Notes: a model not told the origin generated them from the sequence alone. Shown: positions 25,252 through 32,500, counted from the stretch's first letter. The stretch: DNA of 64,000 nt from Fluviibacter phosphoraccumulans (GCF_016110345.1 NZ_AP019011.1:1054001-1118000), one strand, 5' to 3'. Numbers and translations: made by a program.

Positions 25252-26142
25252 ATGACCGCCCCCGCCAACAGCATTGCCGAGTTTTACGAAACCGCCGTCA
25301 CCCAACTGGAAAGCGCCGGCCTCAGTTTTGGCCATGGCTGCACCTGTGCCGAAGACGAAGTCGCCTGGCTCCTGAGCGCCACGCTCGATATACCTTTCGA
25401 CGAACTCGATAAGTTCTGGTCAGACGCGCTCACCGACGAACAACGCGCCACACTCACACAACGCCTTAACGAGCGCTGCGCCACAAAAACACCGCTCGCC
25501 TACATCCTGGGCGAAGCCTGGCTTGGCCCGTATATCTTCAAGATCGATCGCCGCGTTATTGTGCCGCGTTCGTTCATTGCCGAACTGCTCATGGATGATC
25601 TGTCACCCTGGGTACAAAACCCGGAGGCCATCACCCGTGTTGCCGACATCTGCACCGGCTCCAGCTGCCTTGCCATTCTGGCAGCACTGCACTTCCCCAA
25701 CAGCCAGGTCGATGCGGTTGATCTATCGCCAGAGGCGCTGGAAGTTGCTCGTATTAATGTAGATCTCTACGGCCTCGAAGACCGCCTAAAATTGCATCAA
25801 GGCGATCTGATGGCACCGCTAATGGATCAGAAGTACGACATCATCATCAGCAATCCACCGTATGTGGATGCGGCATCCATGGATAGCCTGCCTGGCGAAT
25901 ATCGCCACGAGCCAGAAATGGCATTGGCAGGCGGTAAAGATGGTCTGGATCTGGTTCATACGCTTATGCGCCAGGCCGCACAAACACTCAACCCCGGCGG
26001 CTGGCTCATTGTAGAAATTGGTCACAACAAAGACGTGATGACGGCAACCTATCCGAACCTGCCGCTGGTATGGTTGGATACAGACGGCGGCAATGATTTT
26101 GTGTTCCTGATTGATCAGGCTTCATTAAAAACTCTGATTTAA
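25252..26142 (+). CDS. prmB: Ribosomal protein uL3 N5-glutamine methyltransferase PrmB
   Basis: A SAM-dependent methyltransferase that modifies a glutamine of ribosomal protein L3. The 296-residue protein has an N-terminal helical domain, then YILGEAWLGPYIFKIDRRV with RSFIAELL, SAM motif I VADICTGSSCLAILAAL, and the substrate-amide motif IISNPPYVDA. The sequence MDSLPGEYRHEPEMALAGG after NPPY fits PrmB better than PrmC or HemK. It follows dapE by 10 bp and is the last protein gene before the tRNA cluster. Confidence 0.93.
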   Translation: MTAPANSIAEFYETAVTQLESAGLSFGHGCTCAEDEVAWLLSATLDIPFDELDKFWSDALTDEQRATLTQRLNERCATKTPLAYILGEAWLGPYIFKIDRRVIVPRSFIAELLMDDLSPWVQNPEAITRVADICTGSSCLAILAALHFPNSQVDAVDLSPEALEVARINVDLYGLEDRLKLHQGDLMAPLMDQKYDIIISNPPYVDAASMDSLPGEYRHEPEMALAGGKDGLDLVHTLMRQAAQTLNPGGWLIVEIGHNKDVMTATYPNLPLVWLDTDGGNDFVFLIDQASLKTLI

Positions 26143-26155
26143 TCGCCAAGAAGTA

Positions 26156-26184
26156 TTGACGCAACGCACATCATTACGTATAGT
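26156..26184 (+). promoter_or_regulatory. Promoter of the tRNA-Pro/Arg/His cluster
   Basis: TTGACG (-35, 26156-26161) and TATAGT (-10, 26179-26184) are separated by 17 bp. The predicted start near 26191 is only about 5 bases before the mature tRNA-Pro 5' end. This is a near-consensus strong promoter, as expected for tRNA genes. Confidence 0.7.
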
Positions 26185-26195
26185 TCGCAGCTCGT

Positions 26196-26273
26196 CGGGG
26201 CGTAGCGTAGTCCGGTTATCGCGCCTGGTTTGGGACCAGGAGGTCGTGAGTTCGAATCCCACCGCCCCGACCA
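26196..26273 (+). tRNA. tRNA-Pro (anticodon TGG)
   Basis: The acceptor stem CGGGGCG pairs with CGCCCCG, and the encoded ACCA end is at 26270-26273. The anticodon arm is CCTGG-TTTGGGA-CCAGG with TGG at 26231-26233. The T arm GTGAG/CCCAC around TTCGAAT contains one A-C mismatch. The D stem has only three clear pairs. It is the first gene of a three-tRNA unit. Confidence 0.93.
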
Positions 26274-26317
26274 CTTTTTTGTAGTTGATGTATCCAAGAG
26301 TAACGCGTTTCCGCAAG

Positions 26318-26394
26318 GCGCCCGTAGCTCAACCGGATAGAGCAACGGCCTTCTAAGCCGTAGGTTGTTGGTTCGATTCCAATCGGGTGCGCCA
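26318..26394 (+). tRNA. tRNA-Arg (anticodon TCT)
   Basis: Acceptor stem GCGCCCG pairs with CGGGTGC with one G-T wobble; discriminator G and encoded CCA end at 26394. Anticodon arm ACGGC-CTTCTAA-GCCGT gives anticodon TCT, reading AGA and AGG. T arm TTGTTGG-TTCGATT-CCAA is normal. 77 bases long, 44 bases after tRNA-Pro. Confidence 0.95.
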
Positions 26395-26416
26395 ACTTAG
26401 CAGTTAGCAGTACAGT

Positions 26417-26494
26417 GGTGGGCGTAGTTCAGTTGGTTAGAATATCGGATTGTGATTCCGAGGGTCGTGGGTTCGAATCCCATCGCCCACCCCA
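26417..26494 (+). tRNA. tRNA-His (anticodon GTG)
   Basis: The acceptor stem GTGGGCG pairs with CGCCCAC. An extra 5' G (26417, the G-1 position) faces the C discriminator at 26491, as is characteristic of tRNA-His, and CCA is encoded to 26494. The anticodon arm TCGGA-TTGTGAT-TCCGA gives GTG. It is the last tRNA before the terminator. Confidence 0.95.
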
Positions 26495-26504
26495 AAAAAC
26501 ACAT

Positions 26505-26540
26505 GAAAAATGCCAATCAATCGATTGGCATTTTTCGTTT
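26505..26540 (+). terminator. Rho-independent terminator of the tRNA cluster
   Basis: A perfect 14-bp stem GAAAAATGCCAATC/GATTGGCATTTTTC (26505-26518 with 26523-26536) with an AATC tetraloop, ending in a T-rich tract TTTTTCGTTT. It begins 10 bases after tRNA-His. It also faces the stop of the convergent hicB gene and may serve both. Confidence 0.85.
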
Positions 26541-26547
26541 CTGGTGC

Positions 26548-26943
26548 TTAAGCTGTCAGTGCAAGAAGCGCAATAAATCCCGATCGCGTCTCACCCGCTG
26601 CCTTTGCCTTGTTATCCAACCGTGTCAGCACACGCTTCGGCAAGGTAATGTTCACACGTTCAATCTCATTTGATAGCAACGCAGGATCAATCTCTGCAAC
26701 TGCCCAGATCCAGCCCTTGTACTGGCGATCCTGTTGCAGCTGTGTAATCGAACTGGGCGCAGGAATATCCATTCCAGAATCTAAAGCGGTTTCAATCCAG
26801 AGCTCCATAGCTTCCTTAGCATTTTCAATCGCTTCATCCACACCGGTATCAGACGCAGAGAAGCAGCCTTCCAGATCAGGCACAACAACACCCCAAGCCT
26901 CGTTAGCCGATGCTGGTGGCTCAATAGCTATTAGATATTTCAT
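26548..26943 (-). CDS. hicB: HicB-like antitoxin, without an adjacent hicA
   Basis: A 131-residue protein with the partial RNase H-like HicB fold at the N-terminus (MKYLIAIEPP, WGVVVPDLEGCFSASDTGVDEAIENAKEAMELWIE). The C-terminus is a DNA-binding ribbon-helix-helix-like segment (ERVNITLPKRVLTRLDNKAKAAGETRSGFI). HicB normally neutralises the mRNA-cleaving toxin HicA encoded next to it. No hicA-like gene is found here. Upstream is the 3' end of the split methyltransferase gene, 5 bp away, with GAGGG as Shine-Dalgarno. It is therefore an orphan antitoxin-like regulator or a relic; a role with the neighbouring restriction-modification gene is speculation. Confidence 0.8.
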   Translation of the reverse strand: MKYLIAIEPPASANEAWGVVVPDLEGCFSASDTGVDEAIENAKEAMELWIETALDSGMDIPAPSSITQLQQDRQYKGWIWAVAEIDPALLSNEIERVNITLPKRVLTRLDNKAKAAGETRSGFIALLALTA

Positions 26944-26948
26944 GCAAA

Positions 26949-27201
26949 TTACGCCCTCAAAAAGCCCAATTCATAAACAAGCGGTCTAAGCTTTTCACCG
27001 AGAGCTTGGTATGCACTTTCAAAGCTAGTGAAATCAACAGGAATGTAATCACCGCTCTCATTTCTGCGTTTCAATGCATTTCGAATCTGATACCAACCAA
27101 CATCAGACCGGTTCAACTTAAATTCCTCTCGAACCTGATAATTGTCTGTTGCAAAAAAAAATGCTTTCCAAAGTACCAACCCAGCACCTAGTACCGTACT
27201 T
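26949..27201 (-). pseudogene. 3' fragment of type IIG-like methyltransferase gene split by the IS
   Basis: This is the C-terminal 80 or so codons of the gene whose 5' part lies at 28542-30676. Removing the IS and one copy of the 9-bp target repeat restores one frame: the upstream part runs LSLEASTV and continues LGAGLVLWKAFFFA into this segment. It reads NRSDVGWYQIRNALKRRNESGDY and ends PLVYELGFLRA. On its own it could only start from a TTG at 27179 and is unlikely to be expressed as an independent gene. The stop is 5 bp before hicB. Confidence 0.85.
27193..27201. repeat. Left 9-bp target site duplication of the IS
   Basis: The sequence accgtactt directly abuts the left end of the insertion sequence. 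The identical 9 bp are found directly after its right end. Confidence 0.9.
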
Positions 27202-28532
27202 CACTACTGTCCGGTAGTTTAAATGGATAAAACGCCCAACGTCACGTCAGGCAACGGATTGCCGAAGATTTCAGATTCCGGCGATTTGATTCTGGGGCAT
27301 GACCCATTGCCGTATCGTCATTCCATCTCATGGATGACGAGGCAGACGTATGAACCGGGGCAAGGCAGTCTTTGCGCAACTTCTGGCGCAAGTACCGTTC
27401 AGTCACTTCGAGCATCTGGTCGATGTGTATCAGGCCAACAAGGGGATCCGACACTTCTCGGCCTGGAATCAGTTTCTGTGTCTGATGTACGCCCAACTGA
27501 CCCGGCGTTCGGGTCTGCGCGATCTGGTGGCGTGTCTGAATGCGCAGCGTTCGCGCCTGTACCACATCGGTTTGCGCGGGCCAGTCACCCGTTCGACGCT
27601 GGCCGACGCCAACGAACGGCGCGACTATCGGCTGTTCGAGGCCTTGGGCCAACGGCTGATCGCTTCGGCTCTGACATTGTACGAGGACGCAGACTTGGGG
27701 CTGGGACTCAGTGGACCGGTCTATGCGCTGGATTCGACGACCATCGATCTGTGTCTGTCGCTCTTTCCCTGGGCGGATTTCCGTCAGACCAAGGCGGCTA
27801 TCAAGGCGCATGTGCTGCTCGATCTGCGTGCAGCGATTCCGGTGTTCGTCAGCCTGACGTCCGGCAAGGTGCACGATGTAAAGATTCTGGATCAACTGAC
27901 GCTGCCCACGGGTTCGTTGTTGGTCGCCGACCGGGCCTATCTGGACTTCAAACGCCTGTACAGACTGAACAGCCTTTCGGTGGGCTTTGTTCTGCGTACC
28001 AAGGCCAATACGCTGACTCAGGTCTGCGGGCATCGCCCGATATTGGATCAGCCCGGTGTGGTGTCTGATCAGATGGTGATGCTGGTGACACCCCTGTCGT
28101 TGGTGGGTTACCCCGATCCGCTGCGCCGGGTCGTATTTGTGGATCCAGAGTCTGCGAAAGAATTGGTGTTTCTGACTAACCGCTTTGATCTGGCGGCAAC
28201 GACGATTGCCCGCCTTTACAAGCACCGCTGGCAGATTGAACTGTTCTTCAAGTGGCTCAAGCAGAATCTGGCAGTGAAACATTTCTTTGGTAACTCAGTG
28301 AATGCGGTGAAGTCCCAGATCTGGTGCGCTATCTGCGCCTATCTGGTGGTGTTGATTACGATCAGACGCCTGCATCTACCGGTCTCGCCGCAGATTCTGT
28401 TGCATCTGATCGAGACGAATATCTTCGAAAAAATCTCTCTGGATCAACTGGTGAATAATGCAATTTCTGGGGATTATGAACCAGACGTCGCTAACCAATT
28501 GATCCTCCTTTAAAATCTACCGGACAGTAGTG
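27202..28532 (+). mobile_element. Complete IS4-family insertion sequence, 1,331 bp
   Basis: The element is bounded by inverted repeats: CACTACTGTCCGGTAG at the left end matches the complement of the right end perfectly over 16 bp, with weaker similarity beyond (TTTAAA). It is flanked by a 9-bp direct repeat, accgtactt, at 27193-27201 and 28533-28541. It carries one full-length transposase. The intact ends, intact ORF and perfect target duplication indicate a recent insertion. It lies within a methyltransferase gene on the opposite strand and splits that reading frame. Confidence 0.95.
27350..28513 (+). CDS. IS4-family DDE transposase
   Basis: The 387-residue transposase is intact. The DDE triad is visible: D128 in YALDSTTID, D194 in LVADRAYLD, and E297 within the IS4 signature Y-2-R-3-E-6-K (Y290, R293, E297, K304; LYKHRWQIELFFKWLK). 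An N-terminal DUF4372-like segment (AQVPFSHFEHLVDVY) precedes it. It occupies nearly all of the element, ending 19 bp before its right end. The ATG at 27350 is in the plus orientation, opposite to the disrupted host gene. About 148 bp at the left end are noncoding and probably hold its promoter. Confidence 0.94.
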   Translation: MNRGKAVFAQLLAQVPFSHFEHLVDVYQANKGIRHFSAWNQFLCLMYAQLTRRSGLRDLVACLNAQRSRLYHIGLRGPVTRSTLADANERRDYRLFEALGQRLIASALTLYEDADLGLGLSGPVYALDSTTIDLCLSLFPWADFRQTKAAIKAHVLLDLRAAIPVFVSLTSGKVHDVKILDQLTLPTGSLLVADRAYLDFKRLYRLNSLSVGFVLRTKANTLTQVCGHRPILDQPGVVSDQMVMLVTPLSLVGYPDPLRRVVFVDPESAKELVFLTNRFDLAATTIARLYKHRWQIELFFKWLKQNLAVKHFFGNSVNAVKSQIWCAICAYLVVLITIRRLHLPVSPQILLHLIETNIFEKISLDQLVNNAISGDYEPDVANQLILL

Positions 28533-30676
28533 ACCGTACTTGCTTCAAGAGACAGTTTTTTGTCAGCAAGGTAACGCACCATAAAGTCAGACTCGAAACG
28601 ATCAGCCGCACCTACCTGTTGTTCAGTGTAAGGAATGAAGTGGTTAACAATAGACCACGTTTGCCCGTTCCATTCAAAGCCATCTCCTGAGGCGGCTTTA
28701 TTACAACGGTTATACAACATCCAAATCAGGCAATCAGTTTTAAACTCATCAGAAAGGTGACTTACAGGTTGCAAAAATTGATCGCGATCATTTATCCATG
28801 TCGGCTTTATTAAGCGGCGCACAGCGAAAACAACCGCTGCTTGCCATAGATTTTCTGGTATTACATAAAACCCATTTCCTGCACTAAAGACCGAAGAATA
28901 AAGGGTTGTTTCTTGCTCTGCATGCTGAAGATCATTAACGCCACAATGCATGTAGCCAATTGCTTCATCAGACCAAGACTTGACTCTTGGCACAGCTGTT
29001 GCAGGGGAAATCCCATTTTTTAATGGTAGAACGTCTAATGAGTTTTTCTTGGGGCGAGCAAACCAAACATTTAGATAAACGTTTGAAGGCAAGTTATAAA
29101 AATACTTCTCTCCAATAGGCTGAGCTCTTTTATCTAGAACTTCTACTCGTATCTCTTCAATCGGTTTATCAATGGCAGTATTCCATATCAAAAACCCGAT
29201 GGGAAAATTTCCAGTAAGCCCTTCGAATGCTTTATTGTGAACAATGAACCCGCCCATAAACTCAGCGTTCCACTTAGACCTAAACCGTTCAAAATTTGGT
29301 GCATTGACGTACTTGAGCGTACTAAACATCGCAAGCACTGAATTAGGAATTTCTTTTTTTATCCGAGCGACGAATTGTACAAATAGTTCATTTGACGCCT
29401 TCCCATAGTCATCCATCGCCAGACTTATCTTTGTGGCGGACACCCCTTGTTTAGTAGTTGTTTCTGAACCGAGCATTATGTTTCCTCGATTCGTTGCTTC
29501 TGCATACGGCGGGTTGATCAGCACCAGAATTTTTTTGCCACTCTTAATCGCCTTTTGCAGGCTAGGAGGCACTTTGTTCGTCAAGCTATAGTCAATATTG
29601 CCTTCTTCATCGACATCATCGTTCAAATAGTCATACTGAAAACGCTCCGCCGCCACACAGGTTTTGGTTGCCTTCATTACATCAACATCAGCTTGGTCTA
29701 GCGTAGACATGTACACGTTGCGCGGATTGCTGTGCTTAACCTCCAAATTACCCACACCGCAACACATATCCCAAACAATGTATTCCTGTTGCCAGTTATC
29801 CCCTAAGGTTTCTGCCAGGAGATCATAGGCTTTATCAACCACTGCCAATGGTGTGAAATACGCCCCTTTAAATTGCCGCTCGTCTAGCGGAATGAGACTA
29901 TCTCTCCGTTCCAGTAGGTAATCCCTATACTCTGCTTTAGGCGGTCGATGATAAATAGCCCAGAACTGGCGATAGCCTTCTCGGCTACCCAGTTCATAGA
30001 TCTTACCGTTCAAACTAAAGACTGGTTTGTCGTTACGGTAAAGAAGATCTGCAGGCAAATTGGCATGCGTTGAAATCTTGCCATCGTTCATCACATCAGC
30101 AAAGAAGAGCAATGCATAGTCCTCAGGCGCAACGCCCGTAATCTCTTTGCCGATCATATCCACCCAACGGTCAAAGACCTGCTTTAGGTTATCCGGGGTG
30201 ATCTGCGTGCGGATAATGTCGCCCGTCTTAATGGCAGATTTAACGGCCTGGATAAACTCTTGCTCATGCGTTTGAATCTTGAAGGACACGAAGTGGGTGC
30301 CAATATGAGCAGAAATCTCAGCCAGTGCTTCTTGGGTATATTGACTCGCTGACTTGCCCCATTTGACCGTTTTCTTTTCAAGAAACGGCAACACATCAGA
30401 GCTTTTCATGATCGCCGCTTTTTCGGTATCGATCACGGCGAGAAAAGGTGGCACGCTTTCACCCTTGTTCAACGCCACTTGGACATAGTGGAGCAACTGC
30501 GTGAACATCGCATAACTAGAATTTTTGCCGGTGTCCTTCGCCTCAAACCAGATTTCATTTGTCTGAATATCAATCAGACCCTTGGTATAGCTCTTGAGGC
30601 CAAGAGCTTGTATGTAGGCGTCTTTGACATCCTCTTCGCTTTTAACCTGCTGTAGCTTTTCGTAAAGATGTGACAT
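28517..30676 (-). CDS. N-6 DNA methyltransferase, probable type IIG restriction-modification enzyme, C-terminus cut by IS
   Basis: The gene reads 719 codons and stops inside the right end of the IS; the last four residues (TTVR) are encoded by the IS. The intact ancestor would be 795 residues. The N-terminus has a PD-(D/E)xK-like pattern (LIDIQTN with D36, then E45-A-K47 in IWFEAKD, and FTQLLHY after it), suggesting a nuclease domain. Adenine-methyltransferase motifs follow: motif I VWDMCCGVGN (302-311) and motif IV INPPYAEA (N388-Y391). The rest is a likely target-recognition region. No separate nuclease or specificity gene is adjacent, which supports type IIG, but this is inference. Loss of about 80 C-terminal residues may abolish function. 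Confidence 0.85.
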   Translation of the reverse strand: MSHLYEKLQQVKSEEDVKDAYIQALGLKSYTKGLIDIQTNEIWFEAKDTGKNSSYAMFTQLLHYVQVALNKGESVPPFLAVIDTEKAAIMKSSDVLPFLEKKTVKWGKSASQYTQEALAEISAHIGTHFVSFKIQTHEQEFIQAVKSAIKTGDIIRTQITPDNLKQVFDRWVDMIGKEITGVAPEDYALLFFADVMNDGKISTHANLPADLLYRNDKPVFSLNGKIYELGSREGYRQFWAIYHRPPKAEYRDYLLERRDSLIPLDERQFKGAYFTPLAVVDKAYDLLAETLGDNWQQEYIVWDMCCGVGNLEVKHSNPRNVYMSTLDQADVDVMKATKTCVAAERFQYDYLNDDVDEEGNIDYSLTNKVPPSLQKAIKSGKKILVLINPPYAEATNRGNIMLGSETTTKQGVSATKISLAMDDYGKASNELFVQFVARIKKEIPNSVLAMFSTLKYVNAPNFERFRSKWNAEFMGGFIVHNKAFEGLTGNFPIGFLIWNTAIDKPIEEIRVEVLDKRAQPIGEKYFYNLPSNVYLNVWFARPKKNSLDVLPLKNGISPATAVPRVKSWSDEAIGYMHCGVNDLQHAEQETTLYSSVFSAGNGFYVIPENLWQAAVVFAVRRLIKPTWINDRDQFLQPVSHLSDEFKTDCLIWMLYNRCNKAASGDGFEWNGQTWSIVNHFIPYTEQQVGAADRFESDFMVRYLADKKLSLEASTVTTVR
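28533..28541. repeat. Right 9-bp target site duplication of the IS
   Basis: The sequence accgtactt follows the right end of the insertion sequence and is identical to the 9 bp in front of its left end. Confidence 0.9.
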
Positions 30677-30778
30677 AACGGCCTATGTGATCCTATGAGT
30701 CCAATAGCTATGATTTTGCCAGGGCTGTGGCCAAAACCAGCAAGGAATCATCTAAAAATTAAACTTAGTACCACTGAT

Positions 30779-31126
30779 CTAAACGACTATCCTGAACTCG
30801 GTCGCCTTCACTACTGGCCGGACATGTTGATTTTCCCGGCGCATTTCCACAAAACCGTAGTTCGACATGGTTTTGAGGGTGCGGGACAGGTTTCCCGGTT
30901 TGCGGCCAGTCATGTGGGCCAAAGAAGAGATGGAATGCGGCTGTGCATCGCGGATGACTTTGAGTAGCGCCCTATTCTCATCGCTGAGTACTTCGGCTAG
31001 TGATCGCATTGAGGTAAACCAGATGCGCGGCTCTGTTGCTTTAGGCTTGTGCTCGCCTTTGGCGATAGCCAGCATCCGTTCTCGAATACGCTCCTGGGGC
31101 ATGATGCCGATGACAAGTGATTTCAT
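30779..31126 (-). CDS. tumA: Winged-helix antitoxin, TumA type
   Basis: A 115-residue protein with a central winged-helix DNA-binding domain (LLKVIRDAQPHSISSLAHMTGRKPGNLSRTLKTMSNYGFVEM) of the MarR/HTH kind found in antitoxins that pair with TumE toxins. The start overlaps the end of tumE by 4 bp, so it is translated with it and lies downstream, an order used by this pair. It probably neutralises TumE and represses the operon. Family assignment follows from the partner and the HTH; there is no experimental basis here. Confidence 0.75.
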   Translation of the reverse strand: MKSLVIGIMPQERIRERMLAIAKGEHKPKATEPRIWFTSMRSLAEVLSDENRALLKVIRDAQPHSISSLAHMTGRKPGNLSRTLKTMSNYGFVEMRRENQHVRPVVKATEFRIVV

Positions 31127-31494
31127 GATTGCCTTACCTCTTCTAGAGCCCGATCAGCTTCTTTAAAAAAATCCGAAAGTAGCTGATGCGCATTTTCAAA
31201 TTCATAGGGCACGCCTTTGTCACTGGCATGCCGATGCCTGTGGTCGTACGGTAACCGTTTACCCGAAAACCGGCTTTTACCGGGAGGTTTAACTGCATGA
31301 GCGTTGTCATAGCCGAGAATTCTCTTGCCATAAGGCTCATGCAGCGTTAGCGAGTACCTTACGCCGTGAGGGATATCGGCTGTTGCCGGCACCTGCCATG
31401 CTTCGATCTTGATCCAGTATCCACCACCTTGATCAATGATCTGCTCATGGAGATCCAGCAGCGTTGAGATTCCCTCAACATGATGTCCCATCAT
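31123..31494 (-). CDS. tumE: Toxin of TumE (DUF6516) family
   Basis: A 123-residue protein recognised from the TumE/DUF6516 layout: IIDQGGGYWIKIEAWQVP, RYSLTLHEPYGKRILGYDNAHA, DHRHRH and PYEFENAHQLLSDFFKEA. The family functions as the toxin of a two-gene module; its biochemical target is not obvious from sequence. Two adjacent start codons (31494, 31491) occur, with no strong Shine-Dalgarno. A small ORF ends 3 bp upstream, so coupling may matter. tumA overlaps its 3' end by 4 bp. Confidence 0.75.
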   Translation of the reverse strand: MMGHHVEGISTLLDLHEQIIDQGGGYWIKIEAWQVPATADIPHGVRYSLTLHEPYGKRILGYDNAHAVKPPGKSRFSGKRLPYDHRHRHASDKGVPYEFENAHQLLSDFFKEADRALEEVRQS

Positions 31495-31497
31495 ATA

Positions 31498-31620
31498 TCA
31501 ACAGCTGATAAAAGTCATGCTGCGAATTGATGCGCTGACAAGAGTCTCATTTGGCTCGGCAACAGCAACACCCAGGGCTGCTGTAGAAATGAGTACGATC
31601 CAGACGAAGAGGTTTTTCAT
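31498..31620 (-). CDS. Predicted 40-residue exported peptide upstream of tumE
   Basis: An ORF too short for routine gene calling. It starts MKNLFVWIVLISTAALG, a clear signal-peptide-like segment ending AVAVA-like near residue 21, followed by a 19-residue tail EPNETLVSASIRSMTFISC. An ideal Shine-Dalgarno AAGGAGC is 6 bases before the ATG at 31620. Its stop (31498-31500) lies 3 bp before the tumE start, so it is probably the first cistron of the tumE-tumA operon or a leader whose translation affects tumE. No homologue is recognised. Existence is supported by the strong ribosome site and hydrophobic leader only. Confidence 0.5.
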   Translation of the reverse strand: MKNLFVWIVLISTAALGVAVAEPNETLVSASIRSMTFISC

Positions 31621-31676
31621 GACGATGCTCCTTATGTGTTAACCCTTGGTATCGGGCATGGAGTCATCGTATTCGC

Positions 31677-31703
31677 CGAGAGTCTCACCAGATGAGCCTC
31701 TCG
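31677..31703. terminator. Strong hairpin between cytosine deaminase and the tumE unit
   Basis: CGAGAG/CTCTCG outer stem (6 bp), one mismatch, CTCA/TGAG inner stem (4 bp), 5-base loop. There is no adjacent U-run on the minus strand; the plus side continues into an A/T-rich tract. It may be a terminator or transcript-stabilising hairpin downstream of the deaminase gene. The rest of 31621-31740 shows no coding feature. Confidence 0.4.
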
Positions 31704-31740
31704 AAATTTATTTACTGATTTTTTTCTGCCCGGATTTGGC

Positions 31741-32178
31741 CTAAACCCCGATATCTTCGTTCCAGAGTTCGGGCTTGGTAGCGATAAAGCCTTGCATCAG
31801 TGCAATGCAGCTGGGGTCTTGCACCACCGCTACGCTAACACCACGTGTTCTTAGGAGGTCTTCTTCACCCATGAAGGTCTGGTTCTCACCGACCACTACC
31901 CTGGGAATGCCGTAGAGCAGTATTGCACCCGTGCACATGGGGCATGGCGACAAGGTAGTGTAGAGCACAGATTCTTTATAAACGCTGGCAGGTAAACGAC
32001 CAGCGTTTTCCAGGGCGTCCATTTCGCCGTGCAGTATGGGGCTGCCCTTCTGTACGCGACGGTTATGGCCGCGGCCTATGATCTTGCCGTTGTGCACCAG
32101 CACGGAGCCAATAGGGATGCCGCCTTCAGCCAGGCCCTGGCGGGCTTCATCTATTGCAGCTTCTAGAAAGGCGTCCAT
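31741..32178 (-). CDS. Fungal-type cytosine deaminase (nucleoside deaminase family)
   Basis: A 145-residue zinc-dependent deaminase of the CDA fold. Zinc and catalytic motifs are HGEMDALENAGR (H-x-E) and LSPCPMCTGA (PCxxC). The protein follows yeast cytosine deaminase closely along its length: EGGIPIGSVLV, GRGHNRRVQKGS, ILHGE, LENAGRLP, VYKESVLYTTLSPC, YGIPRVVVGEN, LLRTRGV and the ending WNEDIGV. It is therefore expected to convert cytosine to uracil (pyrimidine salvage), unlike the larger amidohydrolase CodA of enterobacteria. The ATG at 32178 (MDAFLEAAIDEAR) is chosen; an upstream extension to 32241 overlaps the lipoprotein gene and lacks family character. Confidence 0.88.
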   Translation of the reverse strand: MDAFLEAAIDEARQGLAEGGIPIGSVLVHNGKIIGRGHNRRVQKGSPILHGEMDALENAGRLPASVYKESVLYTTLSPCPMCTGAILLYGIPRVVVGENQTFMGEEDLLRTRGVSVAVVQDPSCIALMQGFIATKPELWNEDIGV

Positions 32179-32206
32179 GGCTGGCACGCGTGATGATTCT
32201 CTGGAT

Positions 32207-32452
32207 TTACTTAGGCAACTTAATGTAGTTACAACCACCACCGCTATCGCGGGTTTCTACACACATCACTGCTTTGCCACGGCAAGTGGCCACCCAGCCT
32301 TCATGTGCCGTCATCCAGCCCCCTGCTTCATCCTCGATGGTGATGTCTTCGTTGGTGCAGCTCAGATAAGGCGATGCAATGGTCTTCTGGTATTCGGTGG
32401 TGCCACAAGCGGTGAGTAATGTTGCGGCGAGGATGGCGATACAGGTGCGCAT
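32207..32452 (-). CDS. Small putative lipoprotein
   Basis: About 80 residues, starting MRTCIAILAATLLTAC, a signal peptide with the lipobox LTAC at residues 13-16, so the mature protein would begin at that cysteine and be membrane anchored. The mature part is short and cysteine-bearing (YLSCTNEDITIEDEAG, WVATCRGKAVMCVETRDSGGGCNYIKLPK), suggesting disulfide bonds. No function is recognised. The ATG at 32452 is preferred over an upstream in-frame start at 32485, which would put the signal peptide internally. It lies just upstream of the cytosine deaminase gene on the same strand, 28 bp away. Confidence 0.7.
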   Translation of the reverse strand: MRTCIAILAATLLTACGTTEYQKTIASPYLSCTNEDITIEDEAGGWMTAHEGWVATCRGKAVMCVETRDSGGGCNYIKLPK

Positions 32453-32500
32453 GATGTGTTTGTTCGTGTAAGTTGATTGAAGCATTGTAGATCAGGCGAA

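Noticed and set aside
26417..26494. Phage or island attachment site at the 3' end of tRNA-His
   Set aside because: No second copy of the tRNA 3' end was noticed in the window and no integrase gene is present.
26949..27179. Stand-alone 76-residue gene upstream of hicB
   Set aside because: Its start is a TTG within the interrupted methyltransferase gene, and the frame joins exactly to the upstream part once the IS is removed. It was considered as hicA, but has none of the HicA features.
30677..30778. Terminator or promoter between tumA and the methyltransferase gene
   Set aside because: No hairpin or clear -35/-10 pair could be found by eye in this 102-bp gap.
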